Shown here: piece by piece, positions 33,289-41,288 of the stretch
Position numbering within the stretch: the stretch's first letter is position 1
How the letters are laid out: every line of letters starts with the position of its first letter
DNA from: CAISIP01 sp965278985
Lineage (GTDB): Bacteria; Pseudomonadota; Gammaproteobacteria; Burkholderiales; Burkholderiaceae_C
DNA length: 64,000 nucleotides
Assembly: GCA_965278985.1 (NCBI GenBank)
Contig: OZ257131.1
Span: 2,666,001 to 2,730,000, forward strand
Reading direction: 5' to 3'
Made by a program: the position numbers and the translations under genes
Notes under the pieces: generated by a model
What the model was told of the DNA's origin: nothing
The model's input: the letters and a program-made list of their open reading frames with translations, nothing else
Databases searched by the model: none

Positions 33289-34230
33289 ATGACGCACCCC
33301 ACCGCAAGCTCCATACTGGTCAGCGAGGTCGGCCCGCGCGATGGCCTGCAGTCGGTGCGTGCCACCATGCCCACCGAATGGAAGCTGCGCTGGATAATCG
33401 CGCTGCACGCCGCCGGCCTGCGCGAGATCGAGGTGGCCTCCTTCGTGCCCGCGAAACTGCTGCCGCAGATGGCCGACGCGGCCGAGGTGGTGCGCCATGC
33501 CATCACGCTGCCGGGCCTCACTGTCATGGCGCTGGTGCCCAACCGCAAGGGCGCCCAGGCGGCGCTGGACGCGGGTGTGCACAAAATCACGCTGCCCGTG
33601 TCCGCCAGCGCGGCCCATTCCCTGGCCAATGTGCGCAAGACCCCGCAGGAGATGGTGCAGGAGGTGCGTGCCATCGCGGACATGCGCGCAACGCTGGCGC
33701 GGCCCGTGCAGCTGGAAGTGGGCATCTCCACCGCCTTCGGCTGCACGCTGCAGGGCGAGGTGCCCGAGGACGACGTGATCCGCCTGGCCGCAGCCTGCGC
33801 CGAGGCTGGTGCCGACGAGGTGGGCCTGTCGGACACCGTGGGCTACGCGAACCCGGCCCAGGTGCGCCGCCTGTTCCGCCGCCTGCGCGCCGAGCTCGGC
33901 GACAAGGCCGGCGCCGCCCACATGCACAACACGCGCGGGCTGGGGCTGGCCAACTGCCTGGCGGCCTACGAGGAAGGCGTGCGCACTTTCGACGCCTCGC
34001 TGGGCGGCCTGGGCGGCTGCCCTTATGCGCCGGGCGCCTCGGGCAACGTGGTCACCGAAGACCTGGTCTTCATGTTCGAGGCCAGCGGCATCCGCACCGG
34101 CATCGACCTGCATGCACTCATCGCGGCGCGTGCACCGCTGGCCGCCGGCCTGCCCGGCGAACCGCTCTACGGCATGACGCCGGAGGCCGGCCTGCCCAAG
34201 GGCTTCGCTCAAGGAACACTCCATGCCTGA
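33289..34230 (+). CDS. Hydroxymethylglutaryl-CoA lyase family protein
   Basis: A 313-residue TIM-barrel lyase of the HMG-CoA lyase/citramalyl-CoA lyase group. The signatures are VSEVGPRDGLQSV near residues 11-23, EIEVASFVPAKLLPQMAD near 47-64, the HMHNTRGLGLAN metal-binding block near 208-219 and GLGGCPYAPGASGNV near 239-253. It cleaves a 3-hydroxy-3-methyl-type acyl-CoA to acetyl-CoA or pyruvate and a ketone or acid. Possible starts are 33232, 33265 and 33289; I used the last, which gives the family-typical N-terminus. It overlaps the next CoA-transferase by 8 nt, so the two form a coupled activation-cleavage pair. Confidence 0.9.
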   Translation: MTHPTASSILVSEVGPRDGLQSVRATMPTEWKLRWIIALHAAGLREIEVASFVPAKLLPQMADAAEVVRHAITLPGLTVMALVPNRKGAQAALDAGVHKITLPVSASAAHSLANVRKTPQEMVQEVRAIADMRATLARPVQLEVGISTAFGCTLQGEVPEDDVIRLAAACAEAGADEVGLSDTVGYANPAQVRRLFRRLRAELGDKAGAAHMHNTRGLGLANCLAAYEEGVRTFDASLGGLGGCPYAPGASGNVVTEDLVFMFEASGIRTGIDLHALIAARAPLAAGLPGEPLYGMTPEAGLPKGFAQGTLHA

Positions 34231-35419
34231 CAACCCGCCCCAGCCCCTGCCCTACGCCGGCATTCGCGTCATCGAATTCACGCACATGGTCATGGGCCCC
34301 ACCTGCGGCTTGGTGCTGGGCGACCTGGGTGCCGAGGTCATCAAGGTCGAGCCCATCGAGGGCGACGCCACGCGCCGCCTGCTGGGCTCGGGCGCGGGCT
34401 TCTTCCCCACCTTCAACCGCAACAAGTTGAGCATCGCGCTGGACCTCAAGCAGCCCGAGGGCGTGCAGGCTGCACTGCGACTGGTGGCCACGGCCGACAT
34501 CGTCAGCGAGAACTTCAAGCCCGGCACGATGAAGAAGCTGGGCCTGGACTACGCCAGCCTGCGCAAGCTGAACCCCCGCCTCATCTACGTCAGCCACAAG
34601 GGTTTCCTGCCCGGCCCCTACGAATCCCGCACGGCGCTGGACGAGGTGGTGCAGATGATGGGCGGCCTCGCCTACATGACGGGCCGCACCGGCGACCCGC
34701 TGCGGGCCGGCACCAGCGTCAACGACATCATGGGCGGCATGTTCGGTGCCATCGGCGCGATGGCCGCGCTGCGCCAGCGCGAGCAGACCGGCGAGGGCTG
34801 CGAGGTGCAGTCCGCGCTGTTCGAGAACAACGTGTTCCTGGTGGCCCAGCACATGATGCAGTTCGCCGCCACCGGCAAGGCCGCAGCCCCCATGCCCAGC
34901 CGCATCTCGGCCTGGGCGCTGTATGACGTCTTCACGGTCAGGGACGGCGAACAGATCTTCCTGGCCGCCGTCAGCGACAAACAATGGAGCATTTTCTGCA
35001 AAGCCTTCGGCCTGGAGGACATGCTGGCCGACCCGCGCCTGAAGACCAACAACGACCGCGTGCTGGCCCGCGACTGGATGATGCCGCTGCTGCGCTCGCA
35101 CCTGGCCGATCGCAGCGCCGCCGAACTCGCCGCGATCTTCGAGGCCCATGAACTGCCCTTCGCGCCCATCACGAAGCCGCAGGAACTCTTCGATGACCCG
35201 CATCTCAATGCCAGCGGCGGGCTGGCGCCGGTGCGCATGAACGACGGCAGCACCGCCAAGGTGCCCCTGCTGCCGCTCACCATCGGCGGCCAGCGCCCCG
35301 GCGTGCGGCTGCAGCCGCCGCGCACGGGGGAACACAGCGCGCAACTTCTGGAGCAGGCGGGGTACAGCGCCGACGAGATCGCGCACCTGCGTGCGCTGGG
35401 GGCGGTGGCGGGGGAGTGA
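34223..35419 (+). CDS. CaiB/BaiF-family CoA-transferase
   Basis: A 398-residue class III CoA-transferase with VIEFTHMVMGPTCGLVLGDL at residues 16-35 and VIKVEPIEGDATRRLLG after it. The likely catalytic aspartate is Asp140 in RTALDEVVQMMGG. The C-terminal GEHSAQLLEQAGYSADEIAHL is typical. Its ATG lies inside the last codons of the HMG-CoA-lyase-like gene. The pair resembles routes where a branched dicarboxylic acid is first given CoA and then split, such as citramalate or itaconate use. The exact acid is not proven. Confidence 0.92.
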   Translation: MPDNPPQPLPYAGIRVIEFTHMVMGPTCGLVLGDLGAEVIKVEPIEGDATRRLLGSGAGFFPTFNRNKLSIALDLKQPEGVQAALRLVATADIVSENFKPGTMKKLGLDYASLRKLNPRLIYVSHKGFLPGPYESRTALDEVVQMMGGLAYMTGRTGDPLRAGTSVNDIMGGMFGAIGAMAALRQREQTGEGCEVQSALFENNVFLVAQHMMQFAATGKAAAPMPSRISAWALYDVFTVRDGEQIFLAAVSDKQWSIFCKAFGLEDMLADPRLKTNNDRVLARDWMMPLLRSHLADRSAAELAAIFEAHELPFAPITKPQELFDDPHLNASGGLAPVRMNDGSTAKVPLLPLTIGGQRPGVRLQPPRTGEHSAQLLEQAGYSADEIAHLRALGAVAGE

Positions 35420-35506
35420 CGCCATCGGCACCGACAAGGCGCCGCCACTGACGGACAATACGCACCCCCAGCCTCGCCTGCCTGCGGCGGGCACCGTTCC
35501 TCCGTG

Positions 35507-38131
35507 ATGCACAAAGACAATCTCCGCACCGAAACGCCCCCAGGTGAGCTGGCCCAGCACACGCCGATGATGCAGCAGTATCTAGGCCTGAAAGCGGCAC
35601 ACCCCGACACGCTCCTGCTCTACCGCATGGGCGATTTCTACGAGATGTTCTATGCCGATGCGCAGAAGGCCGCGCGGCTGTTGAACATCACGCTCACGCA
35701 GCGTGGCCAGTCGGCTGGGGCGCCGGTAGTGATGTGTGGCGTGCCCTTCCATGCGCTCGAGTCCTACCTGACCAAGCTGATCGCGCTGGGCGAGTCCGTG
35801 GCCATCTGCGAGCAGGTGGGCGAGGTGGGTGGCAAGGGGCCGGTGGAGCGCAAGGTGGTGCGCGTCATCACGCCCGGCACGCTGACCGACTCCGAGCTGC
35901 TGTCGGACAAGCAGGAGTCCGTGCTGCTGGCCGTGCACCAGGGGCCACGCAATGTCTGCGGCCTGGCGTGGATCAACGTGACACAGGGCGAGATCCAGCT
36001 GGCCCAGTGCCACCCCGACGCGCTGGGCGACTGGCTGGCACGCACGAACCCCAGCGAACTGCTGTACAGCGCCGACCTCACGCCTGGCTTCGAGGCGCGC
36101 CTGCAGACTTGGCGCGAGGCGCAGCCCATGGCCATGACCATGCGCCCGCAATGGCAGTTCGACCCTGCGCTGGGCCAGCGCAAGCTGCAGGAGCTGCTGC
36201 GCGTGGCCAGCCTCGCGGCCTGGGACGCGCAGGAGCTGCCGATGGCACACGCGGCAGCCTCGGCCCTGCTGGCCTATGCCGAACATACGCAGGGCCGCCC
36301 GCTGTCGAACGTGCACGCGATCCGCGTGCAGCATGGCGACGCGTTGCTGCACCTGCCGGTGACCACGCGGCGCAACCTGGAGCTCACGCAGACCCTGCGT
36401 GGCGAATCATCGCCCACGCTGTTCTCGCTGCTGGACACCTGCATGACCGGCATGGGCAGCCGGCTGCTGCGGCATTGGCTGCTGGAGCCGCCGCGTGACC
36501 GAACAATAGCCCGCCAACGCCTGGCCGCCATCGGCGCGTTGCGCGAAGGCCCCTGGCAGACGCTGCGCGAGCAGATCAAGGGTTGCAGTGACATGGAGCG
36601 CATCACCGCCCGCATCGCGCTGCGCCAGGTGCGGCCGCGCGAGCTGCTGGGCCTTCAGCTCACGCTGGGCCGCGTGGCGGCGCTGCTGCCGCTGCTGGGC
36701 GGCCTGGACAGCTGGCTGGACCTGCTGGCGGGGCAACTGACACCCCCGCCCGGCTGCGAAGCGCTGCTGCGCAACGCTATCATGGACAGCCCCGCCGCGC
36801 TGGTGCGCGACGGCGGTGTCTTCGCCACCGGGTTCGACGCCGAACTCGACGAGCTGCGCGCGATCCAGGACAACTGCGACGGCTTCCTGCTGGACCTGGA
36901 GCAGCGCGAACGCACGCGCACCGGCATCGGCAACCTGCGCGTGCAGTTCAATAAGGTGCACGGCTTCTACATCGAGGTCACGCAGGGCCAGGCCGCCAAG
37001 GTGCCCGACGACTACCGGCGCCGCCAGACGCTGAAGAACGCCGAGCGTTTCATCACGCCCGAACTCAAGGCTTTCGAGGACAAGGCGCTGAGCGCGCAGG
37101 AGCGTGCACTGGCGCGTGAGAAGTGGCTCTACGAGCGCCTGCTGGACGACCTGCAGCCTCATGTACCGGCCCTGACCCAGGCCGCGCGCGCGCTGGCCAC
37201 GCTGGACGTGTTGTGCACGCTGGCCGAGCGCGCGCTCACGCTGGACTGGTGCGCGCCGCAGTTCGCCAACGAGCCCTGCATCGAGATCCGCGCCGGCCGC
37301 CACCCCGTGGTGCAGGCGCGCCTGGAGCGGATGAGCAGCGGCAACTTCATCGCCAACCACACCAGCCTCAGCGCCCGCGCGCGCATGCAGGTCATCACCG
37401 GCCCCAACATGGGCGGCAAGTCCACCTACATGCGGCAGGTGGCGCTGATCGTGCTGCTGGCCTCCATGGGCAGTTACGTGCCGGCGGAATCCTGCCGGCT
37501 CGGGCCGATCGACGCGATCCACACCCGCATCGGCGCCGCGGACGACCTGGCCAACGCGCAGTCCACCTTCATGCTGGAGATGACGGAAGCCGCGCAGATC
37601 CTGCACAGCGCCACGGCCCATTCGCTGGTGCTGATGGACGAGATCGGCCGCGGCACCTCGACCTTCGACGGGTTGTCGCTGGCCTCGGCCATTGCCACCT
37701 ACCTGCACAACCGCAGCCAGGCCTTCACGCTGTTCGCGACGCACTACTTCGAACTCACGGAGTTCCCCGCGAACCACCACCATGCGGTGAACATCCATGT
37801 GAGCGCCACCGAGTCGGGCCGCGACATCGTGTTCCTGCACGAGGTGCAGCCCGGGCCCGCGAGCCGCAGCTACGGCATCCAGGTGGCGCGCCTGGCGGGC
37901 ATGCCGGCGGGGGTGCTGAACCACGCGCAGCATGCGCTGGAAACCTTGGAGCGCGCCGCCTCGGCGCACCAGGCGCAGGTGGACCTGTTCGCGGCGCCAC
38001 CGGAAGTGGCCACCAGCGGCCCTTCACCGGTCGAGATCGCGCTGCAGGGCATCGACCCGGACAGCATGAGCCCGCGCGAGGCGCTGGAGGCGCTCTACCA
38101 GCTCAAGAAGGCGGCGCGCTCGGTCGCCTGA
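35507..38131 (+). CDS. mutS: DNA mismatch repair protein MutS
   Basis: An 874-residue mismatch-recognition ATPase. The N-terminal mismatch-binding domain contains YRMGDFYEMFYADA near residues 39-52, with the Phe-x-Glu motif that probes mispairs. The connector, lever and clamp domains follow, then the ATPase with Walker A GPNMGGKSTYMRQ near 629-641 and Walker B LMDEIGRGTSTFDG near 707-720. The length agrees with the full family. The ATG at 35507 was preferred over the GTG just before it. The neighbours are a catabolic CoA-transferase and a convergent histidinol-phosphatase-like gene. Confidence 0.97.
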   Translation: MHKDNLRTETPPGELAQHTPMMQQYLGLKAAHPDTLLLYRMGDFYEMFYADAQKAARLLNITLTQRGQSAGAPVVMCGVPFHALESYLTKLIALGESVAICEQVGEVGGKGPVERKVVRVITPGTLTDSELLSDKQESVLLAVHQGPRNVCGLAWINVTQGEIQLAQCHPDALGDWLARTNPSELLYSADLTPGFEARLQTWREAQPMAMTMRPQWQFDPALGQRKLQELLRVASLAAWDAQELPMAHAAASALLAYAEHTQGRPLSNVHAIRVQHGDALLHLPVTTRRNLELTQTLRGESSPTLFSLLDTCMTGMGSRLLRHWLLEPPRDRTIARQRLAAIGALREGPWQTLREQIKGCSDMERITARIALRQVRPRELLGLQLTLGRVAALLPLLGGLDSWLDLLAGQLTPPPGCEALLRNAIMDSPAALVRDGGVFATGFDAELDELRAIQDNCDGFLLDLEQRERTRTGIGNLRVQFNKVHGFYIEVTQGQAAKVPDDYRRRQTLKNAERFITPELKAFEDKALSAQERALAREKWLYERLLDDLQPHVPALTQAARALATLDVLCTLAERALTLDWCAPQFANEPCIEIRAGRHPVVQARLERMSSGNFIANHTSLSARARMQVITGPNMGGKSTYMRQVALIVLLASMGSYVPAESCRLGPIDAIHTRIGAADDLANAQSTFMLEMTEAAQILHSATAHSLVLMDEIGRGTSTFDGLSLASAIATYLHNRSQAFTLFATHYFELTEFPANHHHAVNIHVSATESGRDIVFLHEVQPGPASRSYGIQVARLAGMPAGVLNHAQHALETLERAASAHQAQVDLFAAPPEVATSGPSPVEIALQGIDPDSMSPREALEALYQLKKAARSVA

Positions 38132-38140
38132 GCTGCGGCC

Positions 38141-38923
38141 TCAGCTGCCCGCGGCCAGCATTGCAAGTGCCGCGGCGTGCAGCTGCGGTGTCGCCGCCGC
38201 CACCACACGCCCATCGGACTGCAGGCCGAGCGCCCTGCCCTCCCAGTCCGTCACGATGCCCCCCGCCGCCTGGATGAGGCCCGCGGGCCCCAGGTAGTCG
38301 TAGGGCTGCAACCCGGTCTCCACGACCAGGTCGATGGTGCCGCCAGCAAGTTGGGCGTAGCCATAACAGTCGCCCCCGAAGCGGCGCATGCCACACGCCT
38401 TGCTCAGGCGGTCGTAGGCCTGCCAGTCCGCGGGCTGGAAGATGTCGGGCGAGGTAGTCACGATGCGGGCCTCGGCGAGGCTGCGGCAGTCGCGCACGCG
38501 CACCGGGATGCCGTTGCGCCGTGCGACACCGCCCTGCCCTACCCAGCACTCGCCCAGCACTGGCATGTCCACCATGCCCAGCGAGATGGTGGTGCCCTGC
38601 AGCACCGCGATCAGCGTGCCCCACAGTGGCGAGCCGGTGATGAAGCTGCGCGTGCCGTCGATGGGGTCCAGCACCCACACGGAATCCGCATCCAGGCGCT
38701 CGTTGCCATGCTCCTCACCATAGATGCCATCGGCAGGACATTCGCGCGCCAGGATCTCGCGCATGGCCGCCTCGGCCGCTCGGTCGGCCATCGTCACGGG
38801 GCTGTCATCGGCCTTCGTCAACACATCCAGCGGTGTGCGGAAGTGCGGCAGGGACTGCGCCTTGGCGGCATCGGCCAGGGCATGCGCGACGCGCAACAGG
38901 TGATCGGGTGCGGAAACAGGCAT
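38141..38923 (-). CDS. hisN: Histidinol-phosphatase of the inositol monophosphatase family
   Basis: A 260-residue metal-dependent phosphatase. The motifs are GEEHG near residues 70-74 and WVLDPIDGTRSFITGSPLWG near 84-103, the form seen in HisN-type histidinol-phosphatases. The C-terminal QPYDYLGPAGLIQAAGG provides the third metal site. HisN carries out the last phosphatase step in histidine synthesis where HisB lacks it. Inositol-phosphate or similar substrates are possible alternatives. The ATG at 38923 was chosen; the region before it lacks phosphatase features. It is divergent from the Anbu gene and convergent with mutS. Confidence 0.85.
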   Translation of the reverse strand: MPVSAPDHLLRVAHALADAAKAQSLPHFRTPLDVLTKADDSPVTMADRAAEAAMREILARECPADGIYGEEHGNERLDADSVWVLDPIDGTRSFITGSPLWGTLIAVLQGTTISLGMVDMPVLGECWVGQGGVARRNGIPVRVRDCRSLAEARIVTTSPDIFQPADWQAYDRLSKACGMRRFGGDCYGYAQLAGGTIDLVVETGLQPYDYLGPAGLIQAAGGIVTDWEGRALGLQSDGRVVAAATPQLHAAALAMLAAGS

Positions 38924-39064
38924 GGCGATGGGTGGAGAGAGGCAACCTGGATTAGAACCCATCGTCCTCTGCGCAGCCCGCAAAGAGGCCCGCCCGCCAT
39001 GCGCTGCAGTAGCGCACGACTAAACTCGCAGCTTTCCTGCCTGCGCTGCGCCGCGCTTTTCTCC

Positions 39065-39892
39065 ATGACCTACTGCGTCGCCATCAAACTCAACGCCGGC
39101 CTGGTTTTCCTCTCCGACTCCCGCACCAACGCCGGGCTCGACCAGATCAGCACCTTCCGCAAGATGATCGTGTACGAGCGCCCTGGCGACCGCTTCATGG
39201 TGCTTCTATCGGCAGGCAACCTGAGCATCTCGCAGTCGGTGCGCGAGATCCTGCAGTCGGAGCAACTGCGCGACTCGCCCGAATCCGAGCCCGTGACGAT
39301 CTGGAACGCCAAGAGCATGTTCGACGCCGCGCGGGTGCTGGGCTCGGCCATCCGCCATGTGCACACGCGCGACGCGGAGTCGCTGCAACAGGCGGGCCTG
39401 GACTTCAATGTCTCGCTGATCTTCGGCGGCCAGATCCAGGGCGAGGGCATGCGCCTGTTCCAGGTGTACTCGGCTGGCAACTTCATCGAGGCCACACCCG
39501 AGACGCCGTATTTCCAGGTCGGTGAATCCAAATACGGCAAGCCCGTGCTGGACCGCGTGATCTCCCCCGAGACCCCGCTGGACGAGGCCGCCAAATGCGC
39601 GCTGGTGTCCATGGACTCCACGCTCAAGTCCAACCTGTCGGTGGGCCTGCCGCTGGACATGGTGGTCTACGAGGCCAACAGCTTCCAGACCGACAAGGTC
39701 GTGTGCATCGACCAGAACAACCCCTACTTCCAGATGATGCACAACAACTGGGGCAAGAAGCTGCGCGAGGTCTTCGACAGCATCGAAGACCCCAGCTGGC
39801 ATGGCGAGCAGACGCCGGTGCCGCTGGTGGTGGAGTCGCCGCGGCACAAGCCGCTGCGCAAGATCGCCACGCCGCAGGACAAGCTCATCTGA
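39065..39892 (+). CDS. Proteasome-type protease Anbu (ancestral beta-subunit)
   Basis: A 275-residue Ntn-hydrolase related to proteasome beta subunits. The protein begins MTYCVAIKLNAGLVFLSDSR, so Thr2 becomes the catalytic N-terminal threonine after Met removal. The DSRTNAG and FRKM segments place the supporting Asp and Lys. Anbu forms open helical rings in studied cases and its physiological role is unclear. It usually lies with transglutaminase-like, alpha-E and ATP-grasp genes; none of these are beside it here. The next gene, an alpha/beta hydrolase, begins 19 nt later and may be co-transcribed. Confidence 0.92.
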   Translation: MTYCVAIKLNAGLVFLSDSRTNAGLDQISTFRKMIVYERPGDRFMVLLSAGNLSISQSVREILQSEQLRDSPESEPVTIWNAKSMFDAARVLGSAIRHVHTRDAESLQQAGLDFNVSLIFGGQIQGEGMRLFQVYSAGNFIEATPETPYFQVGESKYGKPVLDRVISPETPLDEAAKCALVSMDSTLKSNLSVGLPLDMVVYEANSFQTDKVVCIDQNNPYFQMMHNNWGKKLREVFDSIEDPSWHGEQTPVPLVVESPRHKPLRKIATPQDKLI

Positions 39893-39911
39893 ACGGAAGC
39901 GGCGCCACGCG

Positions 39912-40724
39912 ATGTCGCTGCTGGTCTTCTCGCACGCCAACGGCTTTCCGGCCGGCACCTACCGCGAGCTGTTCCGCCACCTGCGCGCGCGGGGCTTCAA
40001 GGTCCGCGCAGTGGAGATGTTCGGCCACGCGCCCGAATACCCCGTCAGCAACAACTGGCCGCACCTGGTGCGCCAGCTGGCGGATTTCGCGGCCGAAGAG
40101 AGCGCCAAGGCAGGTGAGCCGGCCTGGCTGGTGGGCCATTCGCTGGGCGGCTTCCTGAGCCTGATGGCGGCGGCCCGCCATCCACTGGTGGCGCGCGGGG
40201 TGCTGATGCTCGACTCGCCGCTGCTGGGCGGCTGGCGTGCCACCACGGTGGGTATGTTCAAGACCGCGCAGATGGTGGAGCGGGTGTCGCCCGGCGCCGT
40301 GAGCCGGCGGCGCCGCACCAGCTGGCCCGATGCCGCCGCGGCGCTCGCGCATTTCCAGGGCAAGAAGGCCTTCTCCATCTGGGAACCGCAGGTGCTGCAG
40401 GATTACGTGGACCACGGCATGCAGGATGCCGAAGGCCAGCGTGTGCTGAAGTTCTCGCGCGAAGTCGAGACCGCGATCTACAACACCCTGCCCCACGACC
40501 TGGACCAGCTGCTGCGACGCCACCCGTTGCAGTGCCCCGCTGCGTTCATCGGCGCGCTGCAGTCGCGCGAGATGCGGCAGGTGGGCATGGCGCTGACGCA
40601 GCGCATCACCAAGGGCCGCATCACGATGGTGGACGGCAGCCACCTGTTCCCGATGGAAAGGCCCCTGGCCACGGCGGCCGCCATCGAAGCGACACTGCTC
40701 AACCTGCAGAGCATCGAGGGCTGA
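39912..40724 (+). CDS. Alpha/beta-hydrolase
   Basis: A 270-residue hydrolase fold protein. The oxyanion region is SHANGFPAGTYRELFRHL at the N-terminus, the nucleophile elbow is GHSLGG (Ser near residue 78) and the terminal His lies in DGSHLFPMERP. It has a basic lid insert near SRRRRTSW and no signal peptide. It follows Anbu by 19 nt with a weak ribosome site. Esterase-type activity is expected but the substrate is unknown. Confidence 0.87.
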   Translation: MSLLVFSHANGFPAGTYRELFRHLRARGFKVRAVEMFGHAPEYPVSNNWPHLVRQLADFAAEESAKAGEPAWLVGHSLGGFLSLMAAARHPLVARGVLMLDSPLLGGWRATTVGMFKTAQMVERVSPGAVSRRRRTSWPDAAAALAHFQGKKAFSIWEPQVLQDYVDHGMQDAEGQRVLKFSREVETAIYNTLPHDLDQLLRRHPLQCPAAFIGALQSREMRQVGMALTQRITKGRITMVDGSHLFPMERPLATAAAIEATLLNLQSIEG

Positions 40725-40761
40725 GCGAGCACACCGCGCCGCGGCGGGCCCGTGCAGGCGC

Positions 40762-41238
40762 CTACGCAGGCCGCCGGTGCACCACCAGCTTGGGCGTGAA
40801 GCGCTGCAGCACTTCGCCGTTCTGGTTCTTCGTCTCGCACACCATGGCGACCATCGCCCGGCCGGGCCTGGAGCGCGAAGGCGTGATCTCCAGCACCTCG
40901 CTCTCCACATGCAGCACATCACCGGGCCGCGTGGGCCGGGGCCATGACAACTCGCCGCCCGCGCCGATGATGCCGTCGGCCAGTGGGATGCCGCTGGTCA
41001 CCAGCAGGCGCATCGTCAGCGCCGCCGTGTGCCATCCGCTGGCGGCCAGCCCCGCGAAGAACGTGTCCTTGGCCGCCTCTTCGTCCAGGTGGAAGGGCTG
41101 CGGGTCGAACTGCTGCGCGAAGGCCTTGATCTGCGCTGCGTCCACCAGATGGTCGGCGGAGGTGAAGCGGGCTCCGACCGCGAGGTCTTCCAGGTACAGC
41201 GCGCGAGGCGCATCGGGCGTGACGGGGCTGGAATCCAT
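40762..41238 (-). CDS. MaoC-like hotdog-fold dehydratase
   Basis: A 158-residue single hotdog-domain protein. The hydratase motif is seen as FAQQFDPQPFHLDEEAA near residues 40-56, with the Asp and His of the R-hydratase signature, and SGWHTAALTMRLLV follows. It likely hydrates an enoyl-CoA or dehydrates a 3-hydroxyacyl-CoA. The ATG at 41238 is preceded by AAGGACATTGCC. It is divergent from the MATE gene across only 50 nt, which include a perfect 20-bp palindrome, so the two genes probably share one regulator. Confidence 0.88.
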   Translation of the reverse strand: MDSSPVTPDAPRALYLEDLAVGARFTSADHLVDAAQIKAFAQQFDPQPFHLDEEAAKDTFFAGLAASGWHTAALTMRLLVTSGIPLADGIIGAGGELSWPRPTRPGDVLHVESEVLEITPSRSRPGRAMVAMVCETKNQNGEVLQRFTPKLVVHRRPA

Positions 41239-41265
41239 GGCAATGTCCTTGTCAATGTATATGCA

Positions 41266-41285
41266 ATGATTGTAGCTACAATCAT
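41266..41285. promoter_or_regulatory. Perfect 20-bp palindromic operator
   Basis: ATGATTGTAGCTACAATCAT reads the same on both strands and lies between the MaoC-like gene (start 41238) and the MATE gene (start 41289). Its right end is 3 nt from the MATE ATG. Such TGTAGCTACA-centred palindromes look like MarR- or TetR-type binding sites; the regulator is not encoded next to it. Confidence 0.75.
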
Positions 41286-41288
41286 CAG

